Origin: Periplaneta americana | Lineage: Eukaryota > Arthropoda > Insecta > Blattodea > Blattidae | Assembly: GCF_040183065.1 (NCBI RefSeq) | Contig: NC_091122.1 | Span: forward strand, 156,863,955-156,927,954 | Length of the DNA stretch: 64,000 nucleotides | Reading direction: 5' to 3' | Shown here: positions 10,499 through 20,999 of the stretch, piece by piece | Layout: each line of letters starts with the position of its first letter | Numbering within the stretch: the stretch's first letter is position 1 | The notes under the pieces: model-generated | Told to the model about the DNA's origin: nothing | Databases searched by the model: none | The model's input: only the letters and a program-made list of their open reading frames with translations | Translations under genes and position numbers: made by a program

Positions 10499-11112
10499 CG
10501 CTAATATGTTTTCGCGGGATATCAGCCGAGTTAAAATTTTGGAATGTTCCAAGCTTTCAACTGCTATCTCTGCAGCCATCTTCACGGAAGTTGTGTCTGG
10601 ACGAAAAATCGAAAAAAAACATCGAAAGAGAATTGGGAGGACAAATTTAAAAGGTACGCAAAACGCGTCCTTGCAAGGGGTTGAGGGCTGTACAAAACTA
10701 GATATGTGAGCTCCAAGCCTGTTGGCCACTAGTCTCACTCCGGGTTACGCTGCTCCACTGAAGGAGCTCTAGAAAATTTTGAAGGGGAAGCCGAAATTGG
10801 ACGTAACCTCTTAGGTACCACATACGCGAGGGGGACGGAGATTTGATCAAGTGATCACGGAACGGGGCGAGGAGGAGATGGCTGGTGTTTGCCGTTAGGG
10901 TGGCGAGACGCTGTCATCTGTTGTTCGATGATAAAGCATGTGAAGGCCGTCGGAAGAAGCGCCGTGAAATCTAAATCTGCAAATTGAGAGGTCCCTGTCC
11001 TTTCAAATTGCGACTAATTGAGTGACCTCGTATATTAATAGACAATTTATAGGTTCTGAACTAGGGCATACATCGTTTATAATAAAAGGGAATATATATG
11101 GGGAAGGGCATA

Positions 11113-11233
11113 TAGGTCCGTGGCCCATTTCTTATAGGGCTCATCCCGACATTTGTCTTACGCCTTAGGAAAACCACGGAATACCTTAAGCAGGATGAGT
11201 TGTCTCATATATAAGAGACTAGCCAATTTGGCT
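11113..11233 (+). repeat. Direct repeat, copy 1 of 2
   Basis: Shares aggtccgtggcccatttctt, gggctcatcccgacatttgt, aaaaccacgga and caggatgagttgtctca with 11391-11512 at high identity. Both end in an agccaat.tggct-type small palindrome that recurs several times nearby. The period between copies is about 278 bp. Confidence 0.75.
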
Positions 11234-11390
11234 ATTATGTAGGAGGTGATTGTTGTCATGAGCCTTGTTGAATCGTCTCAATTTTGAGACCAGCCATTTG
11301 GCTATGTGATGGCTCAATTACGAAGAGGGGGGAGAGATGTAATTGTTAATTAATTTAGAGTAATTAGGGAGATTCATGGGGATATGAGTG

Positions 11391-11512
11391 CAGGTCCGTG
11401 GCCCATTTCTTTTAGGGCTCATCCCGACATTTGTCTTAGCGCCTTAGGAAAACCACGGAAAAACCTTAGGCAGGATGAGTTGTCTCAATATCAGAGACTA
11501 GCCAGTTGGCTC
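11391..11512 (+). repeat. Direct repeat, copy 2 of 2
   Basis: See copy 1 at 11113-11233. It differs by small substitutions and single-base indels. Confidence 0.75.
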
Positions 11513-11605
11513 TTAGGTTGAATGACTCTATGAATCGATGGATTTATACTAGCCAATTGGCTCTATGATTTTGTCTGGACAGAAAAGTCATGGGTTATAT
11601 AGATG

Positions 11606-11850
11606 TTAGGCTGTCTCAGGTGATACAGGATTGGTTGGCGGATCGGCCAATTCGGGGCCGGGAATTATCCTTCTTCGTAAGCTCCGCCCCTCCCGGGATT
11701 CCTGTGTGAAGTTTGGCGGGCGACGAGTCCTGTTCCGCCGGTTGGAATCGGTTGCTGTCCTCCGTCCGTGATCTTCGTGACCTTGATTGTAAGAGGGCCT
11801 AAGCTGGTCCAAGGCTGGTGTCCATGCCTGACTGAGCTGCAGTCCACCGT
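11606..11850 (-). pseudogene. Possible C-terminal coding remnant of the composite element
   Basis: Two overlapping minus-strand frames are open here and rich in Arg, Pro and Gly (RRTATDSNRRNRTRRPPN in one). The position just before the inverted arm is where a Penelope-like protein would end. No catalytic motif is visible. It may be non-coding GC-richer DNA. The name is a guess from context. Confidence 0.3.
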
Positions 11851-11998
11851 CTCACCTGAGACAGTCTAACATCTATATAACCCACGACTTTTCTGTCCAG
11901 ACACAATTTCCCTGAAGATGGCTGCAGAGATAGCAGTTGAAAGCTTGGAACATTCCAAAATTTTAACTCGGCTGATATCCCGCGAAAACATATTAGCG

Positions 11999-12544
11999 AG
12001 CCAACGCCGAGAAAGCCTCAAATCATATATTTGTATTATAACTTCTCAATATTGAATCTCTGTTACACAGCTTGAATACCGGTACCAATGTTACAGCTAC
12101 AAATAAGAGAGCTGTCACACGGAGTCAATGCAACATGACGCTGGCTGTGTTCCATGAACACCAAGAAGGCCAAGAAAAACAAAAGCAGTTTGTTTATTTT
12201 AGCACTTTCTATATCTAGTATTTTTTTCATTGTTCTGGCCTATGTATTTGTCTCGCTACATAATCGGAGACACAAAACTCATCAAGTTTCAATTATAATA
12301 TGGAACAGGGTCACACATTATTTTCGACTGCTGAAATCGTAAAACTTGCCGGAATTCCGACTTTCTGAAAGTAGAATACGGAATGGGTCAAGCAATTAGC
12401 ATCTTCTTTCTATGAATCTCGCGTAACTGTTGATGTATCTAACAAGGAACTATCAGTGAGGTCATATCGAAACCTACCTTGAAATTTCGCTGACAAAATC
12501 TACATCTTATTCTCCTGAGGGTATAGTATACTATATCATACTTC
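11999..12544. other. Unassigned spacer
   Basis: A 62-residue frame at 12154-12342 contains a hydrophobic stretch but no recognisable family. Treated as chance. Confidence 0.3.
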
Positions 12545-13740
12545 ATGCATTGTATTATTGTTGTTTATTGTTAATGAAATAACACTGACAGAAATACAAT
12601 CTTAGTTCTTCCCTGAAAGAGTAAAAAAGTCGTGCTCAGGGAGATATCTAAACACAAAGATAATTTTTTGACACAAACTGGGTCAAGAAAAAAAAAATTA
12701 CGGGAATAAATTAAATTTAAAAATACAAATTTCAATTTTAACAATTTAAGTCATACAAATACATATACATATTAAATCAATATATATTCTTTAAAAATTA
12801 AATTCCTAACGCTATTTTTGAAATTTCTGATACTAAAATTTTCCAAATTTGGGTATTTATCAATTATTTTATTGTATAACCTTGGACCAAAGTAGGTACC
12901 ATGGCTCAGAGCTGTGCTTGTGAAACACTTTGGTTCCTCTAGTCGTATAAAATCGGATCTTTTAGTTCCATATTTATGATGATACAATTTGAATTTATTA
13001 CGGTTTTTATGTATGAAGATTAATAAGGCAATATAATAAATATGTTTAATTTTCAAAACATTAAAATCAGTGAACAAAAGCTCGGATGAGTAATCAATTG
13101 GTTTATTAAGGCATATTTTAATCATTCTTTTCTGAATAAGTATTAGTGGAGTGAGATTAGAATTACAAGCATTTCCCCACCCTAAATTCCATACTGGAGA
13201 ATGGATTGAAATAAAGCTAAATAAATGAGACGTAAAATATTAACTGGTAAATATGACCGAAGTATAACAAAGATATAAATTGTTTTACGTAATCTATTGC
13301 ATAAATATGTAATAAGTTTGTTCCATCGTAAGTGTTGGTCGATCGTAATGCCTAAATACTTAACTTCTGAGGATTCGGTTAATACGGGACATTCACAATT
13401 TCGAGAAGAACAATCTGAATGATGAATTTTGAGCCTAAAGGAAGATTGAGGAGATTGAAGACCACTGGACCGTAGTGAAAATGGAACAACAGTTGTTTTG
13501 GATCTGTTTAAGGGAAGAACGTTTGAATCAAACCACGCTTTAATTACCTGTAATCCATTATTCGCATTAATATAAATGCTTTCCCAAGATTGTTCACCAG
13601 AAAGAATTACGGTATCATCCGCATATGAATATATAACCCTATTATATTTGCGTAAATCAGTTAATAACAAATCATTTATATAAATCAAGAATAAAATTGG
13701 ACCAAGAACTGTGCCCTGAGGGACCCCTACTTTTATGTTA
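12545..13740 (-). mobile_element. Jockey/CR1-like LINE, 5'-truncated
   Basis: On the minus strand the RT reads GVPQGTVLGPILFLIYIND (motif B, about 13735-13675), then YSYADDTVILSG (catalytic box, about 13615), KYLGITIDQHLRWN, a short break near 13180-13130, and a second frame (13125-12772) ending LYNKII...NFKNSVRNLI. The RT palm 5' of motif B and the endonuclease are missing. The 3' UTR on the left contains TCCCTGA (12610-12616) paired with TCAGGGA (12636-12642), then an aataaacaacaataa end. Catalytic YADD is intact, but the ORF is broken. Confidence 0.85.
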
Positions 13741-14423
13741 TGATTATGATATAAGATGTATGTGCAGAAACCCGAAGTATAGTGTAATATACCTGCATTT
13801 GTGTCATAACTGTAACCTGCAGAATTTTTTCAGCATTTTTCCTCATGTCAGTGACTCTTGTTGCCTGTATGTACTTTCGCTCGTCTTCAAGATGGAAATG
13901 TCATACAAGTTTGAGATGCTTGTATCTCTATAGGTTACGCCTGTATCTGTTTATATTTACAGCAGTCAAATCTTTCAAGTCTCTTTTTTCTGCCTTCCAT
14001 TTTGTATCGCTAATCTTAGAATTTGAATGTAAGTAGGATGTTTGTGTGGGAATGATAAGCCTTTGCTTAAGATTTTCTGCCAGGTTTCTGTAAAACTGAT
14101 CAGGGTTTATTTCAACTGTCTTTGTCCTGCTGTGTAGCTCAATATCTTTTATGCCAGATATCAAAATCAAAATAAATGTTTTTCTAACATCTAACACCCT
14201 CCATTTTCGAGTCTTTTAAAGACTTAATATGTTTCCGAGTTTTTTTTTTTTTTTGCCGGTATGGTAACAGCGTGTTTTTATTTTAGACGGTATGGCGTAC
14301 CGGCCCGTACCGGCTCAACTATAGCACTCATTATTTTGTAAAAATTTAGTATGTTTGCATTATTTTACTCAACTTGTGCTTGTATAACTACATCAATTTT
14401 TTAGTGTTATTTAAATATTAGGC
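13741..14423. other. Spacer with one unrecognised frame
   Basis: The minus frame 13928-14197 (89 residues, polar, with FYRNLAENLKQRL) has protein-like composition but I cannot name it. It could be a transposase scrap. A GC-rich patch with gtaccggcccgtaccggc is at about 14297-14313, after a 15-T run. Confidence 0.3.
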
Positions 14424-16063
14424 GGTAATTATTAACCTGTAGGCTATTATTGCAAATTGTTTCAGTAATTATTAACTTGTATTATTGAAAATAGTATAGG
14501 TAATTATTAACTTGTATTATTGCGAATTGTATCGGTAATTATAAACTTGTATTAGTGAAAATTGTATCGGTAATTATCTTGTATTGTTGAAAATTGTATC
14601 GGTAATTATCTTGTATTGTTGAAAATTGCATCGGTGATTATTAACGTGTATTATTGCAAATTGTATTGGTAATTAACTTGTATTATTGAAAACTCTATCG
14701 GTAATAATTAACTTGTATTATTGAAAATTGTATCGGTAATTATTAACTTATATTATTGAACATTGTATCGGTAATTATTAACTTGTATTATTGAAAATTG
14801 TATCGGTAATTATTAACTTGTATTATTGAAAATTGTATCGGTAATTATTAACTTGTATCATTTCAAATTGTATCCGTAATTATTAACTTGTAGTATTTAA
14901 AATTGTATCGGTAATTATTAACTTATATCATTTCAAATTGTATCGGTAATTATTAACTTGAAGTATTGAAAATTGTATCGGTAATTATTAACTTGTATTA
15001 TTGTAAATTGTATCGGTAATTATTAACTTGTGATATTGCAAATTGCATCGGTAATTAACTTGTAATAATTCAAATTGTATCGGTAACTATTAACTTGTAT
15101 TATTGAAAAGTGTATCGGTAATTATTAACTTCTATTATTGCAAATTGTATAGCTAATTATTAACTTGTATTAATGAAAATTGTATCGGTAAATATTAACT
15201 TGTATTATTGCAAATTGTATCGGTAATCATTAACTTGCATTAATGAAAATTATATCGGTAAATATTAACTTGTATTATTGCAAATTGTATAGGTGATTAT
15301 TAACTTGTATTATTGCAAATTGTATCGGTAATTATTAACTTGTATTACTGCAAATTGTATCGCTAATTATTACCCTGTATTATTGCAAATTGTATCGGTA
15401 ATTATTCACTTGTATTATTGCAAATTGTATCGGTAATCATTAACTTGCATTAATGAAAATTATATCGGTAAATATTAACTTGTATTATTGCAAATTGTAT
15501 CGGTAATTATTAGCTTATATTATTGAAAATTGTATCGGTAATTCTTAACTTGTATTATTGCAAATTGTATCGGTAATTATTAACTTGTATTACTGCAAAT
15601 TGTATCGCTAATTATTACCCTGTATTATTGCAAATTGTATCGGTAATTTTTAACTTATATTATTGCAAATTGTATCGGTAATTATTAACTTGTATTAATG
15701 AAAATTGTATAGGTAAATATTAACTAGTATTATTGCAAATTGTATCGCTAATTATTACCCTGTATTATTACAATTTGTATCGGTAATTATTAACTTGTAT
15801 TATTGCAAATTGTATCGGTAATTATTAACTTGTATTAATGAAAATTGCATAGGTAAATATTAACTTGTATTATTGCAAATTGTATAGCTAATTATTAACT
15901 TGTATTAATGAAAATTGTATCGGTAAATATTAACTTGTATTATTGCAAATTGTGTCGGTAATTATTAACTTGCATTAATGAAAATTATATCGGTAAATAT
16001 TAACTTGTATTATTGAAAATTGTATTGGTAATGATTAACTTGTATTATTGCAAAATGTATCGG
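14424..16063. repeat. 35-bp minisatellite, about 47 units
   Basis: The unit is about ggtaattattaacttgtatt followed by attgaaaattgtatc, 35 bp. Variants alternate gaaaatt and gcaaatt, and some units have cgctaattattaccctg. Variant blocks recur at multiples of 35 bp (cggtaatcat at 15221 and 15431, 210 bp apart, and the ccctg variant 245 and 140 bp apart), so segmental duplication has acted inside the array. The array stops at 16063, directly at a CR1-like LINE 3' end. Confidence 0.95.
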
Positions 16064-16117
16064 CTTCTTTTGTTTTTGGCTAAGTGGAAGAGAAGGTTGA
16101 TGGCCTTAACTTCGCCA

Positions 16118-16155
<38 letters not shown>
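16064..16155 (+). mobile_element. CR1-like LINE 3' terminus fused to the minisatellite
   Basis: It contains gtggaagagaagg and gatggccttaacttcgccag, the same 3' terminus as the LINE at 38.1 kb, then (AAT)n from 16119. Hairpin: outer TTTGGC (16075-16080) with GCCAGA (16114-16119), inner AAGGTT (16093-16098) with GGCCTT (16102-16107) using two G-T pairs. No RT coding remains. Confidence 0.8.
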
Positions 16156-16156
<1 letters not shown>

Positions 16157-16379
16157 CAATATTAAATATTTGTGAGGTGGACCACAATTCCTATGGGCGG
16201 TTCTGGTCTGGGGGGGGGGGGAATGCTCCACACGTATTGCATTAATGGAGAACTCATGGAAATAAAGAAGCAAAATTTAGCAAGCTAATGCAGACAAAAA
16301 AAGTGTCGTTTGCGAGAAACCGCCCACATCGTTGAGAACAATACAACATTTAGCAGATAATTAGTTTTCCCAAGATTGC

Positions 16380-16640
16380 TAACGAATGCAGACCCTAGAA
16401 TAACTGCCTACACATATTACATTTGCTTTGTTAACAAATGGGGCTGTAGAGAGATTCCATCGTTCACTCAAAGGAGCTTTAATGTGCCTCGGGGAAGATA
16501 ACTGGAGTAATACATTATGCACAGTGTTGCAGGCCTTGGGCCATCTCTCTAAGAACTTCCACAATGCGCTACAGCTGAATCGGTCTACAGTACAACACTC
16601 CGCACGCCAGGTGAAATCGTTTTCGAAAATCTGAATTATT
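16380..16640 (+). pseudogene. LTR-retrotransposon (Gypsy-like) integrase fragment
   Basis: TNGAVERFHRSLKGALMC (about 16432-16485) matches the integrase core segment with the third catalytic acidic residue (the Glu in VERFHR). A +1 shift near 16535 is needed to follow the next block, where another frame reads AESVYSTTLRTPGEI before FENL, as in Gypsy-group integrases. The first two catalytic Asp, RT, protease and LTRs are absent. Dead fragment, orientation plus. Confidence 0.75.
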
Positions 16641-16864
16641 GATATGCTCAAAAATGTTTCTTCTACAGTTTGTGTACTGTACAAGGCCTCTATACACTCG
16701 CTCTCATGTTTTCCTGAGAGACCATTACATCTCTAGAGTCACTCTATGGCTGCTATTACACTATCAAAGATCTTTGACAAAGAATATGAGAAAATATTTT
16801 ATCAAAGATCTTTGATAAAAGATAGGATTTGGAGTATATTACACTACATAAAATCTTTTATACG

Positions 16865-17488
16865 GTAATAGTACATTATGCAACGAGCCTATAATGATAG
16901 TAATTAAGACGCGAGTATGTTTGTTTATGAAACGAGCGCAAGCGAGTTTCATAATTTTCATACGAGCGTCTTAATTACCATTATAGGCAAGTTTCATACG
17001 ACTTTTTATGCTCGACCATATTTCTAACTTTAAATTATTCAGAAGTATTCATTTTATTCGCATCTGACTGAAGATCGGAAGTGACCTTGTGCATAGCTCG
17101 TGAATTGTGAGATGCAGACGCGAAAGTATTGATTTTTTCCGAGGAACAATAATGTCATTGACCTTGATATAATTTAGAGAATAACATGAACTAATTTTGA
17201 TATAACCTGGAAATTGATTTAGAATTGAAAAGCGAGATGACAAATTGAATTTATTTGAATATTATTTACAATTAACGCTAATTATTATATTAACAGAACA
17301 TAACCTTCTGCGACAGTATTGGATTTCCAGCCTCCGTGACGTTTCTTTGTCTTTCGATTGCATATCCGAGAATAATCGAAAACCTGAACTTTAATGAGTA
17401 GCTGTACTTTAATGACATGCATTAAAGGACTGCTACCAGGTGTATAATTACTACATTTCGGCATGGTCGAGCATAAAATATTTTATCA
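16865..17488 (-). repeat. Dispersed recombinase-bearing repeat, copy 2
   Basis: Inverse of 5243-5937. It has the palindrome first (16870-16995), then tttttatgctcgaccatatt, and ends at gcatggtcgagcataaaat. The HGGWKSNTVAEGY coding stretch is preserved on the minus strand at about 17290-17345, but the frame before it is shifted. The two copies differ by indels (for example, the QPMT-type repeats are missing here). Confidence 0.65.
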
Positions 17489-17890
17489 ACAGTAATCTCA
17501 CTAGAGGTTTTTATTTATCTAGAGAAAATCAAAACTCGAGTGGGATTTAATTGACTATTACACGATAAGAAGGAAGTATATGAAGATTTGAAGTAACGAA
17601 GTACTCCAATACAATAAAATATTAGTTGACTTACGAAAATACAACTGTCTTCAAATGTATTATTGTACCATCTCAACATTACGCTAGATGGCAGTAATGT
17701 GTTATGATTAACTGTTTTCTTGTTATCAGTTGTGCTAATTATGGAATCTTCATTGAACTCTGTGGACGGTTACTAGTCAAGAAGGCTTTGTTGATTCAGT
17801 TTCATTTTTGTTAAATCAATTGCATTCCACTTCAATTATCCGGATCCCAGTAATCAACGTCACTTGACAGATGATTTTCAATAAATCTTA
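17489..17890. other. Unassigned spacer
   Basis: No gene or repeat recognised. The last three bases (tta, 17888-17890) form the left target duplication of the next element. Confidence 0.3.
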
Positions 17891-19794
17891 TGGCCGGTTT
17901 GTCCAAGTATTGTTAGAACACTTAACGACTGTTAAACCTTCAACAGTTTGTTAAATACAGTTTTTCCATTTGTTCAACACCAGTTTGGCTTAACAGATTC
18001 TTAACCGTTTGTTAACTTTAAATGTAGGATTTCAGGCCGTTAACTCATTTAACAAATAGTTAAACATGGCGGATAACACCAGAGCTGTTCAGACAAAAGT
18101 TGTGAAAATAATATGTTATGTTTCTCTTTGAGGAATGTTTAGAGTAAGGGCCGGTTTCACCAAGCTTCAGTAAATCAGTCCACATGAAACATTAACTAGT
18201 ACTGAACACTGAAATATTTACACGATTACGTTTGTATGTGAGCTGTCCGTAGACTTCAAACCTAACAGCTATATATTCCTTGTCGCGCTGGTTACGTCAC
18301 AACACACAAATGGAGTAGTCGGTAGCGTGTTGGCTTGCCATCCCAGTGGACCGTGTTCGATTCTGGCCTATAACTTTTTTTTTTTTAACGTAACTAATTT
18401 TTATACATGTTACCTTTCTTCATTTTTATAATTTTGTGTAGTGGAACTTATTATTTCGCAACTCTGGCTCCACTAGGAGAATTTAAAAAAACTCTTGGGA
18501 GATCAATTTTCTTCCCGAAATAAAACAAAGATAAACAAACAAATTAAAGAAAAATAAAACAAATACACATGTGGATCTAATACATTGTCCACATGACATC
18601 GGCGTCTATCACTGCTTGGCATTTTCGGCGCATTGAGTCCACCAGATCGCGGAAATAGTTCTGGTCCTTAGCGAAATCTTCCCAGGTAACCAGAACTTGA
18701 TCCCAGAACTGATCTGGATTTTGAGGTGGGATGTCTCGATATTTGTCAATCCTCCTCTTTTTCATGCTTTTCCGTGAACCGTCTTTGAACGTTTATGGCG
18801 GTGTGCGCGGGGTGATTATCCTGCTGGAAAATTAAATTTCCATCGGAAAGAAAACGATTATAAATTCCAAGAATCCAGCTCTTTCGCTTCTGTTTTAAAG
18901 CCAGTGCAAACATATCTTATCGCTAGCTATAATATAATTCTAATAAAAGAAAGTTAATATACCAATTAAGTTTTATTATGTTTGAATGCACATTATGTAT
19001 TAATTTACTAATATTTCTTAGGTACCGGTATGTAGTTATAATAATCACTTTCATGTCTTAAAATAAAACTCAGTTGTATGTTACCTAGTTGAAATAGGCC
19101 ACTTGTTCCAATTCACCAGCTACTATTAACTCTAGATTCTATGTTACTGGCTCTTCAACTATAGCCGATGTCAATAGTGCTTCAAAATACGCAGTGAGTA
19201 AATAATAAAATGTTTCAGCAGCAATTGCTTCTTTAGGACGAAATTACATATAATTTATACATGAACCTGAATTAGAGAATTTTATATGATACGGAATTCT
19301 CCTCGGGGTTTTCTGTACAGTTGACTACACACACATTCGTGTAATTATTGTCACCTGGTGGTCATAATGCTGAGATTTTTCTAAACAGAAATTCATATTT
19401 AGCGTTATAAAATATAACCATATATAATAATAATAATTATTATTATTCAATAACAGTAAATGCAACTTTCATTTATCAATTCTCTGTACTGTATGAATCA
19501 TGGCTACTGTAACAGGTTACGATTTTACACATGTTTCATGATTTACTCCATAGTACAGAATTTAAATAATAATAATATCAGTCAATAAGAAGTTGTCTTA
19601 TATATGCAAAATTATTACCAACTGCTGTTGAGTAGTTAGAATAGTATTAACGACAGTTAAAGTTAAGTGTTGGTTATTTTAAACAAAATTATGTTGGAAA
19701 AATGGAAAACATCTTAACAAAACGTTAAAAATAAACCAGCTGTTAATTTAACATTTGTTAAACCAAATTAAACATTACTTGGAAAAACTGGCCA
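17891..19794. mobile_element. PIF/Harbinger-like element with TTA duplication
   Basis: The left end TGGCCGGTTTGTCCAAGTA is matched by the inverse of the right end (tacttggaaaaactggcca). Both are flanked by TTA (17888-17890 and 19795-19797). Three-base TTA/TAA duplications and GGCC-type ends are typical of PIF/Harbinger. The subterminal DNA is rich in ttaac/gttaa motifs on both sides. A second similar end (gggccggtttcaccaagctt, about 18149) suggests another element nested inside. No Harbinger transposase is visible. Confidence 0.55.
18575..18910 (-). pseudogene. Tc1-like transposase C-terminal fragment
   Basis: The minus strand reads FQQDNHPAHTA (about 18838-18806), the box with the second catalytic Asp of Tc1-like transposases. 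After a frame change comes a 62-residue frame ending in LVDSMRRKCQAVIDADV, the conserved C-terminal helix region. The N-terminus is missing and there are stops. It sits inside the Harbinger-like element, so it is probably an older nested insertion. Confidence 0.75.
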
Positions 19795-19968
19795 TTAGTA
19801 TATTAAATAATCTCTGATACGTGACTATCCATAATATCATATAGCAGAAGCTATAACATAACATAAATAATATCAATAAGTGTTAGAAAAGTTTTAATTA
19901 GGGATGATGAAATAAACAAGAAAAGTTTTAATTAACGATGATGAAATAAAAAATAAACATGAATAATT

Positions 19969-20330
19969 TTAAAAGGAATAATTATTGAATGCACAATTTT
20001 CAAATTTGAATGTTTTAGTGATTGGTTGTTTAGTTGATGTTATATATGTTATATTGGACGTGTGCGTAAAAGTGGAACTCGTTGATGTACATGGTATATT
20101 CCTCAACTTATTCAGGATTTCCGAATGGTGCTCTTCATTTATTCGTAAATGGGGTTTCAGGGAAGATGCATAGCTATGACCAGTGATCTTTATTAATTCT
20201 TGTCCTTGAATGCTAATGCGAGTCATACTTGAAACTGCTGTGCATCGACTGGAGTGGTTTGTAATTTTCTGCTTTTTTTTTTTGACGTCCAGACCAGCGC
20301 AGTTTGAAATGTTGGAAAACAAAGAAACAA
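19969..20330 (-). pseudogene. Tyrosine recombinase C-terminal domain fragment (Crypton-like)
   Basis: A minus-strand frame of 117 residues starts SNISNCAGLDV and then has ITNHSSRCTAVSSM, which fits the HxxR box of tyrosine recombinases, followed by QELIKITGHS, the usual second box. SSLKPHLRINEEHH then falls where related Crypton-type proteins carry the nucleophilic Tyr (SLKPY). Here a His stands in that place, so it should be inactive unless I misalign it. The upstream Arg region is outside the frame. It lies within the 16747-20999 shell. Confidence 0.55.
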
Positions 20331-20963
20331 ATGCTAGGGACCCGATAAAATTGTTCGATAAGCAGCCATGATTGGTTGAAATACGTCCTTTCGTGCCGCT
20401 TTATTGGTCAAAAGTAGTATGACGTAGTAAAAGTGTAATGATAATCTAAAATTAGGAACAAAAGCTCACCTAACACTTATTTCACAACAGTTAACAAGTG
20501 TTCCGAAGATTTGTTGATACTAATATTTACGCGTTAAGTTTAACACCATGAATGAAGACCAGTATTATGCTTATTTAGCTAGAATTAGTTCAATTATTAC
20601 ATAAGCATTTTACTGAAAAAGAAACGTCTGTGGGTTAAACCGTGAATTGCAAAATGTAATAAGAGAGATATCCATCAGAATTTATTGAAAGAGCTACAAT
20701 GCGAGGACTTGAAAAGTTATACAAATTATTATAAAATATTATTATATAATATTAATATTAAATTATACAAATTATTTATTTACAAGATTTAATTTCCTTC
20801 ACACTCCGATATCAGAATTCTTGTGGTAGCAATGGTCCAGTTATATTTGCGATCCGTCATATTTGTTTCAAGGTATAGAAATCTTTTATCAAATGAACTT
20901 TTATAAAAGAAAACCCATTACATTTTCATATATTTTATAATACTATTTATTTTATAAAATTTC
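20331..20963. other. Unassigned spacer
   Basis: AT-rich. Two inverted CCAAT-type motifs (gattggttg, tattggtc) are near 20370-20412. No gene recognised. Confidence 0.3.
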
Positions 20964-20999
20964 TTTGCCAAAGAACTTTGATAGTGTAATAGCAGCCAA

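Larger units (their letters stand above)
10603..11571. mobile_element. 969-bp insert flanked by a 9-bp duplication
   Basis: tgtctggac occurs at 10594-10602 and again at 11572-11580, whereas the uninterrupted inverted arm has it once. No terminal inverted repeats are evident. Inside are a shared dispersed repeat (10645-10745) and two direct repeats (11113-11233, 11391-11512). A 9-bp duplication is what Mutator-like elements make, but no transposase is present. The class is unknown. Confidence 0.55.
10499..11998. mobile_element. Composite inverted element, probably Penelope-like
   Basis: The left arm 10499-10602 is the inverse of 11895-11998 (about 104 bp, a few mismatches). Also 11573-11623 is the inverse of 11852-11902. 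On the right the two segments are contiguous (11852-11998). On the left they are separated by 969 bp. So one arm was interrupted. The arm has CTGAAGA (11912-11918) and GAAA (11939-11942) around a GGCTGC/GCAGTT stem, like the Penelope-type arms at 2.3-2.9 kb. The minus-strand reading at 11606-11850 may be the end of its protein. Confidence 0.6.
16747..20999. mobile_element. Putative DNA-transposon shell with 38-bp terminal inverted repeats
   Basis: tggctgctattacactatca begins the left arm (16747-16784). The reverse complement ends at 20999 (arm 20964-20999) with about two mismatches, including the continued aaag.tctttg.caaagaa. The 4.25 kb between contains the recombinase-bearing repeat, a Harbinger-like element and a recombinase fragment. 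The pairing may mark one large element with later insertions or two solo copies of a MITE family. No clear target duplication was seen. Confidence 0.45.

Noticed and set aside
10334-10738. 134-codon minus-strand frame
   Set aside because: It runs across the border of the inserted 969-bp segment and an inverted arm, so it cannot be one original gene.
14424-16063. CRISPR-like array
   Set aside because: The 35-bp units are directly adjacent without spacers and vary gradually; a minisatellite.
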